DNA of 64,000 nt from Atriophallophorus winterbourni (GCA_013407085.1 JACCGJ010023559.1:186001-250000), one strand, 5' to 3'. Counted from the stretch's first letter, positions 36,430 through 43,219 are shown. Numbers and translations: made by a program. The notes: generated by a model from the sequence alone, not told the origin.

Positions 36430-36694
36430 AAACAAAACTCACACACATATAAATGCGATCCTTTCAGGTTTATCAAGATTAATTCAGCTCAAAATAAGAA
36501 TTCCAGATAAGGCTGACAATGAAAAGCCTTCATTGCCGCATCGCCGACGATCGATTGGATGGCAAGATCATGCTGAAGCGGAAGCCCTGAATGTACCAAA
36601 CCTCACTGCCAATTGTTCTTTCACTCGTTATCTTGAAATAATCACTGACACTCATATAATCAAGTTACCTATTACAGGGCGTTTGATTGAATAA
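7929..36694 (+). CDS. SPAG17: SPAG17/PF6-like central-pair protein, C-terminal 1390 residues (20 exons)
   Basis: Spliced CDS: join(7929-8198, 9930-10094, 11046-11252, 12783-12894, 16990-17099, 17565-17675, 18807-18909, 19708-19958, 20055-20253, 20686-21053, 21593-21796, 22932-23127, 24936-25195, 27839-28149, 29962-30164, 33394-33584, 33660-33741, 34635-34811, 35117-35542, 36468-36694). The total is 4173 nt, a multiple of three, and all 19 internal junctions keep phase with GT..AG borders. The product resembles SPAG17 (PF6 in Chlamydomonas), a scaffold of the C1a projection of the ciliary central pair needed for axonemal motility. Supporting features: a Lys-rich segment (exon 3); repeated beta-hairpin-like motifs with Pro-Asn/Asp-Gly turns (YPNGDRMEY, HPDGTRQTQF, WPNGTVVYN); a VECPGF motif (exon 11); and a C-terminal ASH-like segment ending YKPEPIPPG (exon 19). 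Human SPAG17 is about 2200 aa, so the N-terminal part lies upstream. Introns carry many retroelements. Family call from remembered motifs, not an alignment. Confidence 0.75.
8318..8473 (+). mobile_element. Hammerhead-bearing mini-insert (family B), intronic
   Basis: A 134-bp insert (8329-8462) is flanked by a perfect 11-bp direct repeat, TTTCATAAATT, at 8318-8328 and 8463-8473. It contains a decayed family B core at about 8391-8435 (TTGCAAACAACCGGGAACCGG then TTGTGGTGT). An ATGATGGCGCAAAG stretch further 5' (8354-8367) may be a remnant of a second core. Confidence 0.6.
9930..10094 (+). CDS. SPAG17: SPAG17-like exon b, 55 codons
   Basis: Acceptor GGAAACAG ends at 9929; donor GTAAGG starts at 10095. 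Phase 0/0. It encodes a polar, probably disordered segment ending FILPGSLKAEKLMS. Confidence 0.65.
11046..11252 (+). CDS. SPAG17: SPAG17-like exon c, Lys-rich segment, 69 codons
   Basis: Acceptor CTCCACAG ends at 11045; donor GTAGGT starts at 11253, chosen over nearby GTs because it keeps phase with the next exon. It encodes a strongly basic stretch (KEKVKLKKAKKKTSESTEE); SPAG17 proteins carry Lys-rich charged regions in the middle of the chain. Confidence 0.65.
12783..12894 (+). CDS. SPAG17: SPAG17-like exon d
   Basis: Acceptor TTTCATTTAG ends at 12782; donor GTAAGT at 12895. Phase 0 start, one base carried over. It encodes FHGYDLMSLLPHWTGQTTFT followed by TNDGAVIKTLK, a hairpin-like motif of the kind repeated through this protein. 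Confidence 0.72.
13975..14476 (-). mobile_element. PLE 3' terminal part (interrupted copy)
   Basis: On the minus strand it begins with the end of a PLE frame (VEIAKAGR, then a degenerate VGWGRNLYNL equivalent of NKVDGANISTI), continues through a 3' UTR and ends with a hammerhead and the shared terminal tail. It is continuous with the GIY-YIG piece at 15450-16020 once the LINE fragment between them is removed. Confidence 0.72.
14041..14085 (-). ncRNA. Hammerhead ribozyme remnant (family A)
   Basis: Minus strand: TTGGT, CTAACGA (14077-14071; one change from CTGACGA), stem II AGCTTCTG/CAGAAGT, GAAAC (14052-14048), GTT, ACCC. Stem I is reduced to 3 bp. The G5-to-A change should inactivate it. 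Confidence 0.65.
14476..15455 (+). mobile_element. 3'-truncated LINE: 5' UTR and start of the endonuclease ORF
   Basis: The insert 14482-15449 starts with the same 5' UTR as the long LINE at 47185-50768 (AAGGTTGTCA.., GAACTGCTTCTACTGACAGG). It ends just after the ORF2 start, KLGTWNVRSMLPGFHDDV and SAVINNELKRLNVRI, the N-terminus of an APE-type endonuclease. A 6-bp direct repeat TCCGCA (14476-14481, 15450-15455) flanks it. Having the 5' end but no 3' end is the reverse of ordinary LINE truncation. Confidence 0.68.
15450..16020 (-). mobile_element. PLE fragment: GIY-YIG endonuclease region
   Basis: Minus-strand frames 15738-15532 and 15670-15443 together encode the PLE nuclease: MHLKYRTHSSSFTNSIYRIK, CNDCSGVYI, then RKLYTRIEEHQKRVQRGPLD and ALAEHVLDTGHSVDLGNVKV. 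A frameshift separates the two near 15650. Upstream linker remnants reach about 16010. Inactive. Confidence 0.78.
16030..16675 (-). mobile_element. LINE 3' end with 199-aa RT C-terminal ORF
   Basis: Minus-strand frame 16659-16060 encodes the post-RT region of a LINE ORF2: KLRVYRAAIRPFLTYECETW, VFYHWCLRRILNVRWDERVT, RLRWFGHILRRSD, ending near EADSSSKRR. It has no RT catalytic box. The 3' end (16030-16046) is an (AAAGT)n tail in element orientation. A 5'-truncated insertion next to or within PLE debris in an intron. Confidence 0.8.
16990..17099 (+). CDS. SPAG17: SPAG17-like exon e
   Basis: Acceptor CATTTTCAAG ends at 16989; donor GTTAGT at 17100. A split Gly codon (G+GT) joins it to exon d. 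It encodes QTSLRINLIKDGHVFTVHRV, a beta-rich segment with a Lys-Asp-Gly turn. Confidence 0.75.
17565..17675 (+). CDS. SPAG17: SPAG17-like exon f, 37 codons
   Basis: Acceptor TTTCTCTCTAG ends at 17564; donor GTTTGT at 17676. Phase 0/0. It encodes YTSLTANFTDGIVLNVT, resembling a conserved S-x-T-A-x-F-x-[ND]-G-I segment I associate with SPAG17. Confidence 0.78.
18807..18909 (+). CDS. SPAG17: SPAG17-like exon g (short)
   Basis: Acceptor TTCACTCCAG ends at 18806; donor GTGAGA at 18910. It has no ATG-initiated frame long enough to stand out, but phase requires it: it ends with one base (G) that completes GGC with the next exon. It encodes SLSTPSGVRMKIKQLSRHE. Confidence 0.75.
19098..19193 (-). mobile_element. 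Hammerhead-bearing mini-insert (family B), decayed
   Basis: Minus strand: GCATGCGATCCTGATCGTAC, then AGGATGA-GTGC-AAACA-GCGC-GAAG-CTGGTC-GTGGGG. The flanks share ACGAAAT (19098-19104 and 19187-19193), giving an 82-bp insert. Both core boxes are mutated. Confidence 0.5.
19708..19958 (+). CDS. SPAG17: SPAG17-like exon h
   Basis: Acceptor TTTAAACAG ends at 19707; donor GTAAGT at 19959. It encodes LYPAELALPVLRSFWLQPES and later TEMLRYVTTEGVVIRILKH, a hairpin with a Thr-Glu-Gly turn feeding into the next exon. Confidence 0.78.
20055..20253 (+). CDS. SPAG17: SPAG17-like exon i
   Basis: Acceptor TTTTATGACAG ends at 20054; donor GTAAGT at 20254. It begins ILYPNGDRMEYNTFEW, a Pro-Asn-Gly hairpin that continues the VVIRIL strand of exon h. 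A polar tail follows. Confidence 0.78.
20405..20492 (+). mobile_element. LINE 3' UTR with (TAA)n tail, solo 3' end
   Basis: CATCATGTACCTTCTTCATG through CTTGTTGGCACATCGTCT matches the 3' end of the long LINE at 47185-50768 (its minus strand near 47190-47270). It finishes with (AATAAT)n at about 20472-20490. A severely 5'-truncated copy in an intron. Confidence 0.75.
20686..21053 (+). CDS. SPAG17: SPAG17-like exon j, 368 nt
   Basis: Acceptor AAATATCAG ends at 20685; donor GTAAGC at 21054. It encodes HITWLVTAASGERYWLRE, then FEAFDPMTGQLLIRRPNDG and IVQHPDGTRQTQFHSDE. These are the most SPAG17-like hairpins in the window (Asp-Pro-x-x-Gly, then His-Pro-Asp-Gly-Thr-Arg). Confidence 0.82.
21593..21796 (+). 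CDS. SPAG17: SPAG17-like exon k, 68 codons
   Basis: Acceptor CTCTGTTACAG ends at 21592; donor GTTAGT at 21797. Phase 0/0. It encodes MLRVECPGFPNMAI, matching the [VK]-x-[VI]-E-C-x-G-F motif I associate with SPAG17, followed by GLRFSTLSADSNGVYILR. Confidence 0.8.
21895..22240 (+). mobile_element. PLE 3' end fragment with decayed hammerhead
   Basis: It begins with MNKVDGADIST, the C-terminus of the PLE nuclease frame. A PLE-type 3' UTR follows (TGATTTACATAAGCAGTG, GGTTTGGTCAAGAAAATGC), then at 22191-22235 a degenerate ribozyme in which GCGAAACGTT survives and the CTGACGA box reads CAGACG. It lies in an intron. Confidence 0.7.
22932..23127 (+). CDS. SPAG17: SPAG17-like exon l
   Basis: Acceptor TTTATCTGAAG ends at 22931 (weak pyrimidine tract); donor GTAAGC at 23128. 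It encodes INIWPNGTVVYNAMPQ and AFILLSTTDATQTTYTVDSD. The G left over completes GAA with the next exon. Confidence 0.75.
23693..23920 (-). mobile_element. CR1-like 3' UTR fragment with pentamer tail
   Basis: Minus-strand 3' end matching the plus-strand copy that ends at 53455 (GAACTGCTCAGTAAGCAA, TTTTTGCTTGTTATATTATT). It finishes with ATTGA/ATTGAC repeats at about 23693-23737. Intronic, 5'-truncated, noncoding. Confidence 0.7.
24936..25195 (+). CDS. SPAG17: SPAG17-like exon m
   Basis: Acceptor AATGCATTTTAG ends at 24935; donor GTGAGT at 25196. It encodes DDRYPLLFYNKLGCTEFRQL and FLSMTQIWNSNKKEFVEISD. Phase 1 in, 0 out. Confidence 0.75.
25415..26450 (+). mobile_element. Degenerate LINE (RT C-terminal half and 3' UTR)
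   Basis: Plus strand with several frameshifts and stops. RDQLFADDLSIITHTQEQSL (RT box FADD) at about 25490 is followed by FTYLGPTIADNRSLDKEIDK, VTNAEVLSKAGLQSMFTLLR, a Lys-Met basic block and WGELALDRSHWRNCVKR. The 3' UTR at 26281-26450 is the sequence found as a short insert at 47982-48143. Same family as 45243-46490. Intronic. Confidence 0.75.
26451..27838. other. Intron sequence, no feature recognised
   Basis: Nothing beyond short unsupported frames. It holds no exon with the required phase that I can support. Confidence 0.4.
27839..28149 (+). CDS. SPAG17: SPAG17-like exon n, 311 nt
   Basis: Acceptor CTTTTTGTAG ends at 27838; donor GTAAGA at 28150. It encodes RSVETPWVYCQKCIVPRGLR and later CFEFRCFIQHPKMDKDKRSG. 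Two bases carry over and combine with the first base of the next exon. Confidence 0.75.
28150..29961. other. Intron, no supported feature
   Basis: It contains a 108-codon open frame (29235-29561) with no recognisable domain and no matching splice phase. I see no retroelement motif. Confidence 0.4.
29962..30164 (+). CDS. SPAG17: SPAG17-like exon o
   Basis: Acceptor ATTTTCGCAAG ends at 29961; donor GTGAGT at 30165. It encodes LYDALRDHTTNLLNCIMCDT and an acidic helical segment (SLEEENLSKIRNRM). Phase 2 in, 1 out. Confidence 0.7.
30321..30470 (-). mobile_element. Hammerhead-bearing mini-insert (family B), decayed
   Basis: Minus strand: GCATGCGGATCCTGATCGTA, CTTGATAA-GTGC-AAACA-GAAC-GAGC-GGTC-GTGGTG at about 30421-30381, then a GTGTGTGATGG-like tail shared with the copy at 111-186. 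The flanks are similar (TTGAAATGATGTT at 30321 and TTGAAACAGATGTT at 30448), a possible diverged target-site duplication. Confidence 0.5.
30500..32510 (-). mobile_element. CR1-like LINE with internal deletions
   Basis: Minus-strand element. Its 5' part (32393-31992) encodes an APE-type endonuclease: MNCLYTNAQCLGNKIGELRA, TETWLQTHQTN, IIRHDGGGVALYYSQDLP, GVVYRPPS. A decayed RT middle (31950-31270) keeps translated traces such as YLDISKEFNHVKHSLLLQKL. The 3' part (31270-30824) is the thumb/C-terminus: CSAEKDLGVWICSNLKSSLQ, FGKFSPKIFPRIMNTYLRPV, EYGVQLWSPWLEKDVELMQR. It ends with YFYSIRVCFTRNSLPF near 30700. Inactive; lies in an intron. Confidence 0.8.
32625..32720 (-). mobile_element. CR1-like 3' terminal fragment
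   Basis: TTGCTTAAAAAGAAATTAAC followed by TTTGCAATAACCATAGAG matches the 3' UTR of the CR1-like copies at 40345-40390 and 45065-45100. Only the last stretch of the element is recognisable. Confidence 0.5.
33394..33584 (+). CDS. SPAG17: SPAG17-like exon p
   Basis: Acceptor TTCCTCTTCTAG ends at 33393; donor GTTGAT at 33585 (non-optimal). It encodes RHVTPAYVAAMKALQEELEE and RRILRNSILPNYFKTKQG, a predicted coiled-coil-like helix. Confidence 0.75.
33660..33741 (+). CDS. SPAG17: SPAG17-like exon q, 82 nt
   Basis: Acceptor TTATGTTTCAG ends at 33659; donor GTTAGT at 33742. It encodes IPDPKLIVQQIANFEAIEVN. Separated from exon p by only 75 bp, far shorter than the other introns. Confidence 0.7.
33826..34345 (-). 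mobile_element. CR1-like 3' end fragment
   Basis: On the minus strand the frame NSARACFTWNALPETSV (about 34085-34030) is the conserved C-terminal motif of CR1-like ORF2. The 3' UTR at 33826-33920 matches the copy at 43060-43140 (AAAAGCACATAG). The upstream part (34180-34245) matches 57370-57440. Intronic. Confidence 0.7.
34635..34811 (+). CDS. SPAG17: SPAG17-like exon r
   Basis: Acceptor TTTATTTATTCAG ends at 34634; donor GTGAGC at 34812. It encodes VKNFEHIDRLLHKEHDCDGN and FPDTSERFLYYQPLKQEE. Phase 1 in, 1 out. Confidence 0.72.
35117..35542 (+). CDS. SPAG17: SPAG17-like exon s, C-terminal ASH-like domain
   Basis: Acceptor GATATTTCCAG ends at 35116; donor GTAAGA at 35543. It encodes RGLRLQPNHIECGRVHAGSI, VNWGFETAYFRIKPQ and SYKPEPIPPG: a beta-sandwich of the ASH/MSP type in which 'YKPGP(I/V)..G' ends the domain in SPAG17 proteins. 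The strongest single-exon support for the family call. Confidence 0.85.
36363..36426. repeat. (AT)n microsatellite in the last intron
   Basis: About 31 uninterrupted AT dinucleotides, ending some 40 bp before the terminal exon's acceptor. The run between branch-point region and acceptor could affect spliceosome recognition; length variation is expected. Confidence 0.95.
36468..36694 (+). CDS. SPAG17: SPAG17-like terminal exon
   Basis: Acceptor GATCCTTTCAG ends at 36467. A split Gly codon joins PPG to LSRLIQLKIRIPDKADN, continuing the ASH-like domain's next strand. It ends ..HIIKLPITGRLIE with TAA at 36692-36694. AATAAA (36690-36695) overlaps the stop codon and could be the poly(A) signal, which would leave almost no 3' UTR. 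Confidence 0.78.
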
Positions 36695-37379
36695 AAATCC
36701 AATTTCCATTCAACAATCACGCACGTTTCAAATTCAAATCAAAAACTTTTCACAAAATAATCGTAATTTTTGATGACAGTGTTTTATTCTATGAAAAATA
36801 TTAGCACGGTGCATGAGCGATCGCATAAGAAATCACATTGAATGGTCATTCTTTGTTCCATAGGAAATTTGTTAGAACATTTAAGAAGCAGCTTATATTG
36901 TTCTGAATAAGTAACTGTTGAGTGCGACTTTATAGTTCGTTATTTTCCCTCGCTGACAGCGTTTAACAGCGTTTAACGCTGTGGCATAATCCTCGTTAAT
37001 AGTCTTCTTTGACATGTTTCATAATATTTCAACAATGGCGAGATATATTCGATAAATTCAAAGCAAAAGATTATGTGTTAGGCACATGGAAAATCATCCC
37101 TGGAGCGCAAGATCAGTTTTATGCTAATTGCCATTTTTAATGTTCTGCACGCTGGTAAGTACGTCAATCGACGTGCACTTTGATTTACTGTCTTGCTTCA
37201 TGTCAGTGAGGAGGGACATTAGCGCGTCTTTACGAAGAAAAAAGTCTATAACTAAGAAATTTTCATGGTAGAAAAATTAAATGACTTAATAAAATCCACG
37301 GGGAGACGAGGTATATGAAGTAAAACAAATCATCTTCCGAGCGTTTCATTGTGTTATTAGAGACAGTCTCGTAGCACAG

Positions 37380-37870
37380 GGTTAGTTATGTATTCATCCA
37401 CATCCGAAGTTAAAATACAATCGACTCTCATAACTTGTGAATACGTTCCAAGTGAAACAAAATCTAACCGCTAAAACTTCCAGCGAATATCCAATCAAGG
37501 GTGAACGTGCCTGTAGTGAATATTCTATAACATAACACACGTATGTATTTAGTATCCAGGGTAAGTTTTCGTGCGTGAAAATCCTGAATATCTTTTTTAG
37601 CAGACGCAAGATACGGCATGCTTCATTATAAACTATGTGGCAAAGCCTTCAACAATTGAAGCTACACGAAAAGCAGACACAATGATCATTTCCTGTACTA
37701 GTCCTGACAGGATCTTGCCTGCCGAGCTGGTAAGTGTGGTGCAGGGATTTGCCGAGTTGCAGCATTTTACATTTTGAAGGATTAACGTGAAGCTCATTCG
37801 TCCGGGACCAACGGTATAAAGAGCGCATATTCCACATATTGCCATACAGTCGTCATTTGACTTAACGTGC
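37380..37870 (-). mobile_element. CR1-like fragment (decayed)
   Basis: Minus strand: NELHVNPSKCKMLQLGKSLH and HTYQLG (37830-37720) are the post-FADD region of CR1-like RT. MRLLKKIFRIFTHENLPWIL and NTYVCYVIEYSLQARSPL (37610-37490) are the thumb. Several frameshifts. Confidence 0.7.
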
Positions 37871-38984
37871 TTCCATACTTCAGCGAGAGCTACCGATTGA
37901 TAAACAACCGCATTGTCAAGTACACTGACTCATCACGCTCGCCAAAAATGACCTCAATGTCCCAAACAAAGAAGGATGCGCGCGATGTATGCCAAGTGTG
38001 CAACCGGGGGTTAGTCTGAGGTCTCACGCTGTTAAAAGTTTCGGCTTCAGGGATAATGTATAAACGAACAGTGATAAAGCTTTGACATAAAAAATGATAT
38101 ACATTAGAAAAACTTTGATTTCCCCGGCGTTTACTACGTGTGTGGTGCATGTCGAGGTAAAGCGCCTAGTGAGACAGCCACAAATAATTCCCCGAGGGCG
38201 AAGCTGGAATCTCGCATAGAGAGCTTATAGAAGTGTTCTCGGAAAATTCAGGAATCACACGATAAGAATACAAGTGTCTTGGCAACTCAACCGGGTAGAG
38301 AGGTAGCTTCGCGAAAATGAACAGAAATCTATGATGAAAACAAAGTCTGTAACTGCATGTTTTAATCGTTTATCCGGAAGTAATAATGATGGTCCTGATC
38401 TAAACTGCTTACCGTGGTCATCGTCTAATTAAATGGCAAAGTTTGATGCATGTTCTCCCCACTGTATAGTTGCAAGTTCAGAGAAACCCGAAAAACCCAA
38501 CATTAACGCTTATTCAAATAAGCCCGGCATCGCTCTCATTTAATCTGTAGAAATGTAATAGAGTCGAAAGCTACACTGTGCTCAGCGAGACAATCGTGGA
38601 AGCTCAGTGAATGAATGAAACTTTGTACGCAACTGTACTTGAAAACTATAGTACCTTCTTCGATAATATTTTTTATTCAGCATAAAAGCTCCTACACATT
38701 GGCCATACAAAGTGAAGAAGACATAGAAGAAGCCATTCAATAATCGTATTTGCTCGAAGCTTGTCACCGTTTTACTCTCCGAGTCCAAGCAGACACCTTG
38801 ATGGAAAAGAAAGAGTCAAGACACTTATCGGAACTAGTTTATTTTTGAATTTAATTATTTTTAGTGCCCCCGAGAGAATTGATGCATTATCATCTTCTGA
38901 ATCAAAGTAACATGGTTTGAACTAGTGTTTTTGCATTACCGATGTCATTGGATCTGGTACTTCAATTGTTGTATACGTATTTAA

Positions 38985-40316
38985 AAAACCTGGATCCGTT
39001 TACTAAGGGGCAATGTGTCCGTACATGAGTTTTGGATATGGCTAATATCGAATCTCAAAAGTTCAATCGAAGTGAGCTCCGAATTTGTCCTCAGAAACTC
39101 AATAAAAAAAATTGAATTTAAACTAAGAAGCCGAACTCGTAAGTGGTTAACGGTACGAAACGTTGCTTGGCGACACCATCGGCAAAATCCATCATCAGAG
39201 ACCTGGGAAACACTACGTTTACTGCGGAACAAAGTAAACAAATTTGTCATCTAAGACAAGTTGTGCTTCCAAGAAGTGATATCAAGCATGATGGAGCGAT
39301 AACCCCAAAATAATATATCGTATGGTTAACGTTCAATCTAAGGTGAAACCTAGAGTAGCGTCAGTGAACACATCAGCTGGATCAACAACAACAACTGCAG
39401 CAGAAACTGCTAATGGTTTAGCCACGTTTTATTCATCTGTATTCAACCCGATAGAACATACAATAAACATCCCAAATCAAACACGTTCAAACACGGTTGT
39501 CATTAGTGAAATATATGTCATTTCGAAACGCGCCCTTCAAGGTTTTTATTAATCTTAAAAACGGAAAGTCTCCTGGGGCCAACGGAATAACCCCGAAAAT
39601 ATTGAAGCAATTTGCGAGTTTGCTATACAAACCACTGACTTACTTGTTCAAGCAAACACTGGCAAGTAGAGTGATTACTACAGATTTGAAACGCGGAAAC
39701 AATGTTCCTATTTACAAAAGTGGAAATCGCCCCGGTGTTTCTAATTACCGACCCGTTACTCTGTTACCTGTGATTTCAAAATTACTTGAACGACTCATTG
39801 TTGACGATCTAATGAAACATTTTGAGAATAATCAGTTACTTTCGAGGAACCAGCATGGATTTAGACGTAATTATTCCTGTTTGTCTAATTTACTGGTAAC
39901 GCTAGATGATTGGACAAAATCAGTAGATAAAGGACAAGCAATACACCCGTGCTACTTAGATATATCAAAAAAATTCGATCGTGTTGAACATTCCCTACTA
40001 CAACAGAAGCTTGAAAGGCTTGTATCACTGGAAAGTTGCTGAATAAGCTAAATGACTACCTAACAAATCGCACTAACCAGGTACGTGTTGATAGTGCATT
40101 GTCCAAACCAATCACAGCAACTAGCGAAGTTCCCCAAGGTTCCGTCCTTGGTCCGATCCTCTTTTTGGTTTATGTCAATTAAGTACCGGAAATTGTTCGA
40201 TGTAACATTTCGTTATTTGCGGACGACATAAAGATATGGCGCAGAATTCGTAATCCAGAAGACTGTCTGCTATTACAAAAGGAACTTGATACGCTTCACA
40301 CCTGGTCGTTGAAGAA
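38985..40316 (+). mobile_element. CR1-like LINE, RT half, interrupted at 40316
   Basis: Plus strand. The linker RNVAWRHHRQNPSSETWETL (39160-39225) precedes an RT region: NGKSPGANGITPKILKQF, NYRPVTLLPVISKLLERLIV, QHGFRRNYSCLSNLLVTLDD and CYLDISKKFDRVEHSLLQQK (39500-40040, 181-aa frame). A frameshifted PQGSVLGPILF-LFADDIKIW region runs to 40316. There the frame stops in mid-element (TWSLKNK) where a minus-strand CR1 tail begins. Its own 3' end is not found. Confidence 0.8.
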
Positions 40317-42300
40317 CAAGATTCAAGATTCAAGATTCAAGATTTATGGTTAAAAAAGCAATTAACTTTACAATAACCACAGGGTGGAAATATAGGTACA
40401 AATGTATATATATATAAGTATAAATAAAATCAAAATCAATGGGACAATGATAGCTTATTAATAGTTTTGGGAAAAATACGGATTAGCTCTCATATAATCG
40501 TCAATTTTTGATTTGAATATAGATAAGCTGTTTGAGCTTACCGAATCGGAAGGTAGGGAATTCCAAGCAAAGCACACACGTACGGAATAAAAATACCTGC
40601 GGCAGTTCCGTTTGGAATGTGGTATTTCCAACTTGCAACCATGGCCACGACTGTTGCTGGAAGTTCGAAGGTGGAATAATATATCCAGGGGGTGGGAAAC
40701 AGTAGTTAGTATTTTGTATGCGAGGATGAGATCACCTCACATTCTCCTTTGTGCAAGTGTACTCATTTCCAGTTGTCTGAGTCGCCTGGCGAATGACATA
40801 TTTTCGAGACCAATGACAAGCTTAGAAGCTCTCCGGTATATGCGATCCAGGAGTAAGATGTCTTTTTGGAGCCATGGTGTCCAGGCTTGTGCGGCATAAT
40901 CTAGAACCGGGTGTATATATGTATTCATCATGAGAGGAAAACACCCCGGGGAAAAACGTCCAAATATCCGCCGTAACATGCCGAGCAGCCGAGACGCGCT
41001 TTTGTAAACGGTTTCGCATTGTAGACCATTTTTCAAACTGCCGCAAATCCAGACACCTAGGTCCTTTTCATTTTCACTGTACTACAGGTTAATGTCGCCG
41101 AGCTTGTATGTATAGGAAACCCCAAGGTCACGACCAATCTGAATCATCTTCGACTTTTGCATATTCAGTGACAGTTTATTTTCAGATGACCAGTTGAACA
41201 AAGTACTCAAATCGTTTTGCAGCAAGATATTATCGTCAACATTTCTGATTTGCCTCCATACTTTTACATCGTCAGCAAACAAAACCATCTTTCTATCACT
41301 TGGTAGTGGAATATCGTTCATATAGACTAGAAACAGTATTGGTCCAAGCACTGAGCCATGTTGAACTCCGCTAGTGACATCGATGTTCTTCGATAATAGG
41401 CCGTCCACACGAACTCGGATGTGTCTGTTGCTGAGGTAATCTCTTAAAAATCCGTATAGTCTTCCAACAACACCGTATTTCTCTAGCTTGTTCAAGAGTA
41501 AATTGTGATCAACTCTGTCGAACGCTTTAGAAATGTCCAGGTAGCACGCATGAATACAGCCCCCCGCATCTACAATCCCCGTCCAATCGTCTAAGCTTGT
41601 CAGCAAATTTGTTAGATAAGAGCGATTTCTGCGAAATCCATGTTGGGCAACTGCCAAAAGTTGATTCGTTTCCAGATGTCGCATGATTTCTGCGGTTATT
41701 ATTCGCTCAAAAACTTTTGATACCGAAGACATCAAGGTCACCTTCCAGTAATTTTTAACATCAGAACGGCAACCACCTTTGTAAATGGGTATTATTTGTC
41801 CCAGTTTCCAGACTTGTGGCACTACGCCAGCTTGGAGCAAATTTATTAAACATGCAAGATAGAGGTTCAGATACCTGCGCGTGACAGGTTTTGAGCAGCT
41901 TTGGAGTTATCTCGTCTGGTCCTGGAGATTTATTTACGTTTAATTTTCGTAAGTGCTGAGCTACCACCATCAGAGTAATCGATACTTCACTCAAGGTCGG
42001 TCGGTCGGTCAAGTCGAACGATTAGCTCCTGATCAGGCTTCATGGATTTCGGCGCAAAAACTCCGGCATAAAAGTCTGCTAACAGGTCAGTGGTCTGATT
42101 TATGCATTCTGTGAAACCGGATGAAGTTTTAAGGGCAAAGACTCCTGGTTTAATATTTGTTCTATCGTTTACAAGTCTATACAAGAGCTTCGGATTCTAG
42201 TGCATCTGAGAAATCAATTGCGATTGGAACGCTTGTTTATCATTTCGAATTAAGCTGATAACTTTGTTTCGCAGTCATGTAAATTGTGCCCAAGAATCAG
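40317..42300 (-). mobile_element. CR1-like LINE, 5'-truncated, well preserved
   Basis: Minus-strand element of about 2 kb. Frames 42184-41987 and 42012-41761 hold the upstream linker (NKSPGPDEITPKLLK). Frame 41840-41082 holds 252 aa of RT: NYWKVTLMSSVSKVFERI, QHGFRRNRSYLTNLL, HACYLDISKAFDRVDH, GVQHGSVLGPILFLVYMNDI, and MVLFADDVKVW with the catalytic Asp pair. Frame 41036-40737 is the thumb (FGRFSPGCFPLMMNTYIHPV). It ends in a 3' UTR and a (ATCTTGA)n tail at 40344-40317. Few frameshifts, so younger than its neighbours. Confidence 0.85.
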
Positions 42301-42668
42301 CTGTGTTGGAAGCCATTATGCCACACAATTCTCAACTGTGAATGGGTATTTTATTAGTTTATTACACTGATAGTCAACGTGCACATAGAAAATGGATAGA
42401 GCAATAGAATGTAAACTTTTAAACGAATATGGTACTAGATGTCTGAAAATCCCGCGGCCATCACATAACCATAACTCGCTCATTTGTTTCCCAGCAGTGG
42501 GAATTCCTTTAGAGTTTGACGCGGACCACATACGGTGCAATCCTCTTTCGCACAAGCAATAAATTATGATAAGCAACTGAAAATACATAAAAATATCATG
42601 AAAAATTTGCAATAATGAACAGGAGTGTTTTTGTTGAAATCGGAACGAGAATAAGAGGGAAAAATTCG

Positions 42669-42793
42669 TATTTCTATGCATCTCCTTAACAAGTCGTACA
42701 CATCACAACCGGTTTCGTGCTGTTTGCACTCATCACGTAGGGGCAGTGCGATCAGGATCCGGATGACTGGAAATTGAAGGATATGTATTCCTA
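42669..42793 (-). mobile_element. Hammerhead-bearing mini-insert (family B)
   Basis: Flanks GTATTTCTA (42669-42677) and GTATTCCTA (42785-42793) differ at one base and bracket a 107-bp insert. The minus strand reads CCGGATCCTGATCGCACTGC, CCCTAC, then the hammerhead core and GTGATGTG. The 5' block matches copies at 19,1xx and 30,4xx. Confidence 0.6.
42703..42745 (-). ncRNA. Hammerhead ribozyme motif (family B), near-intact
   Basis: Minus strand: GTGATGA (42737-42731; consensus CTGATGA), stem II GTGC-AAACA-GCAC (perfect 4 bp), GAAA, CCGGT, T, then GTGATG. Stem III is the palindrome ACCGGT. The single C3-to-G change breaks the conserved C3-G8 pair, so cleavage is doubtful. Confidence 0.62.
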
Positions 42794-43049
42794 ATTTTAA
42801 AGGAGCGTAGTCTCGCGAGCTATCGCCAGTCTGTCAAACAATATTTTGCGTTGTTGAATTAGCTAAATTGGAAAATTACTTGTTCTATACACAACTTGTT
42901 TCACCTGTGTATTTCACCGACTGACAGACAAAATTCGTATGGTAAAATGCTGTATTGTGATTCTTTTTTATAAATTTGTATTGGAACTGCAAAAAATTAA
43001 TTTTCCCGCGCGTAAGCATTTTTGTTTTGAGATAAACTTGAGCTTTCAA

Positions 43050-43210
43050 GAAAATTCAAGAATTTATGGTCACGAAAAGCACATAGCTTCACAATTACAA
43101 TAGCATAGTAAGTATTCGTTCAAGAAAAAAGGAATAGCGAATAATCGTTGAATGTCACGTGTAGTCCAGCTTAATATTTTGCACGATTATCGGTTACAAT
43201 CATTTTTCTT
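43050..43210 (-). mobile_element. CR1-like 3' UTR fragment
   Basis: AATTCAAGAATTTATGGTCA and AAAAGCACATAGCTTCACAA match the minus-strand 3' ends at 33826 and 40344. A severely truncated solo 3' end. Confidence 0.6.
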
Positions 43211-43219
43211 TATAGTTCT

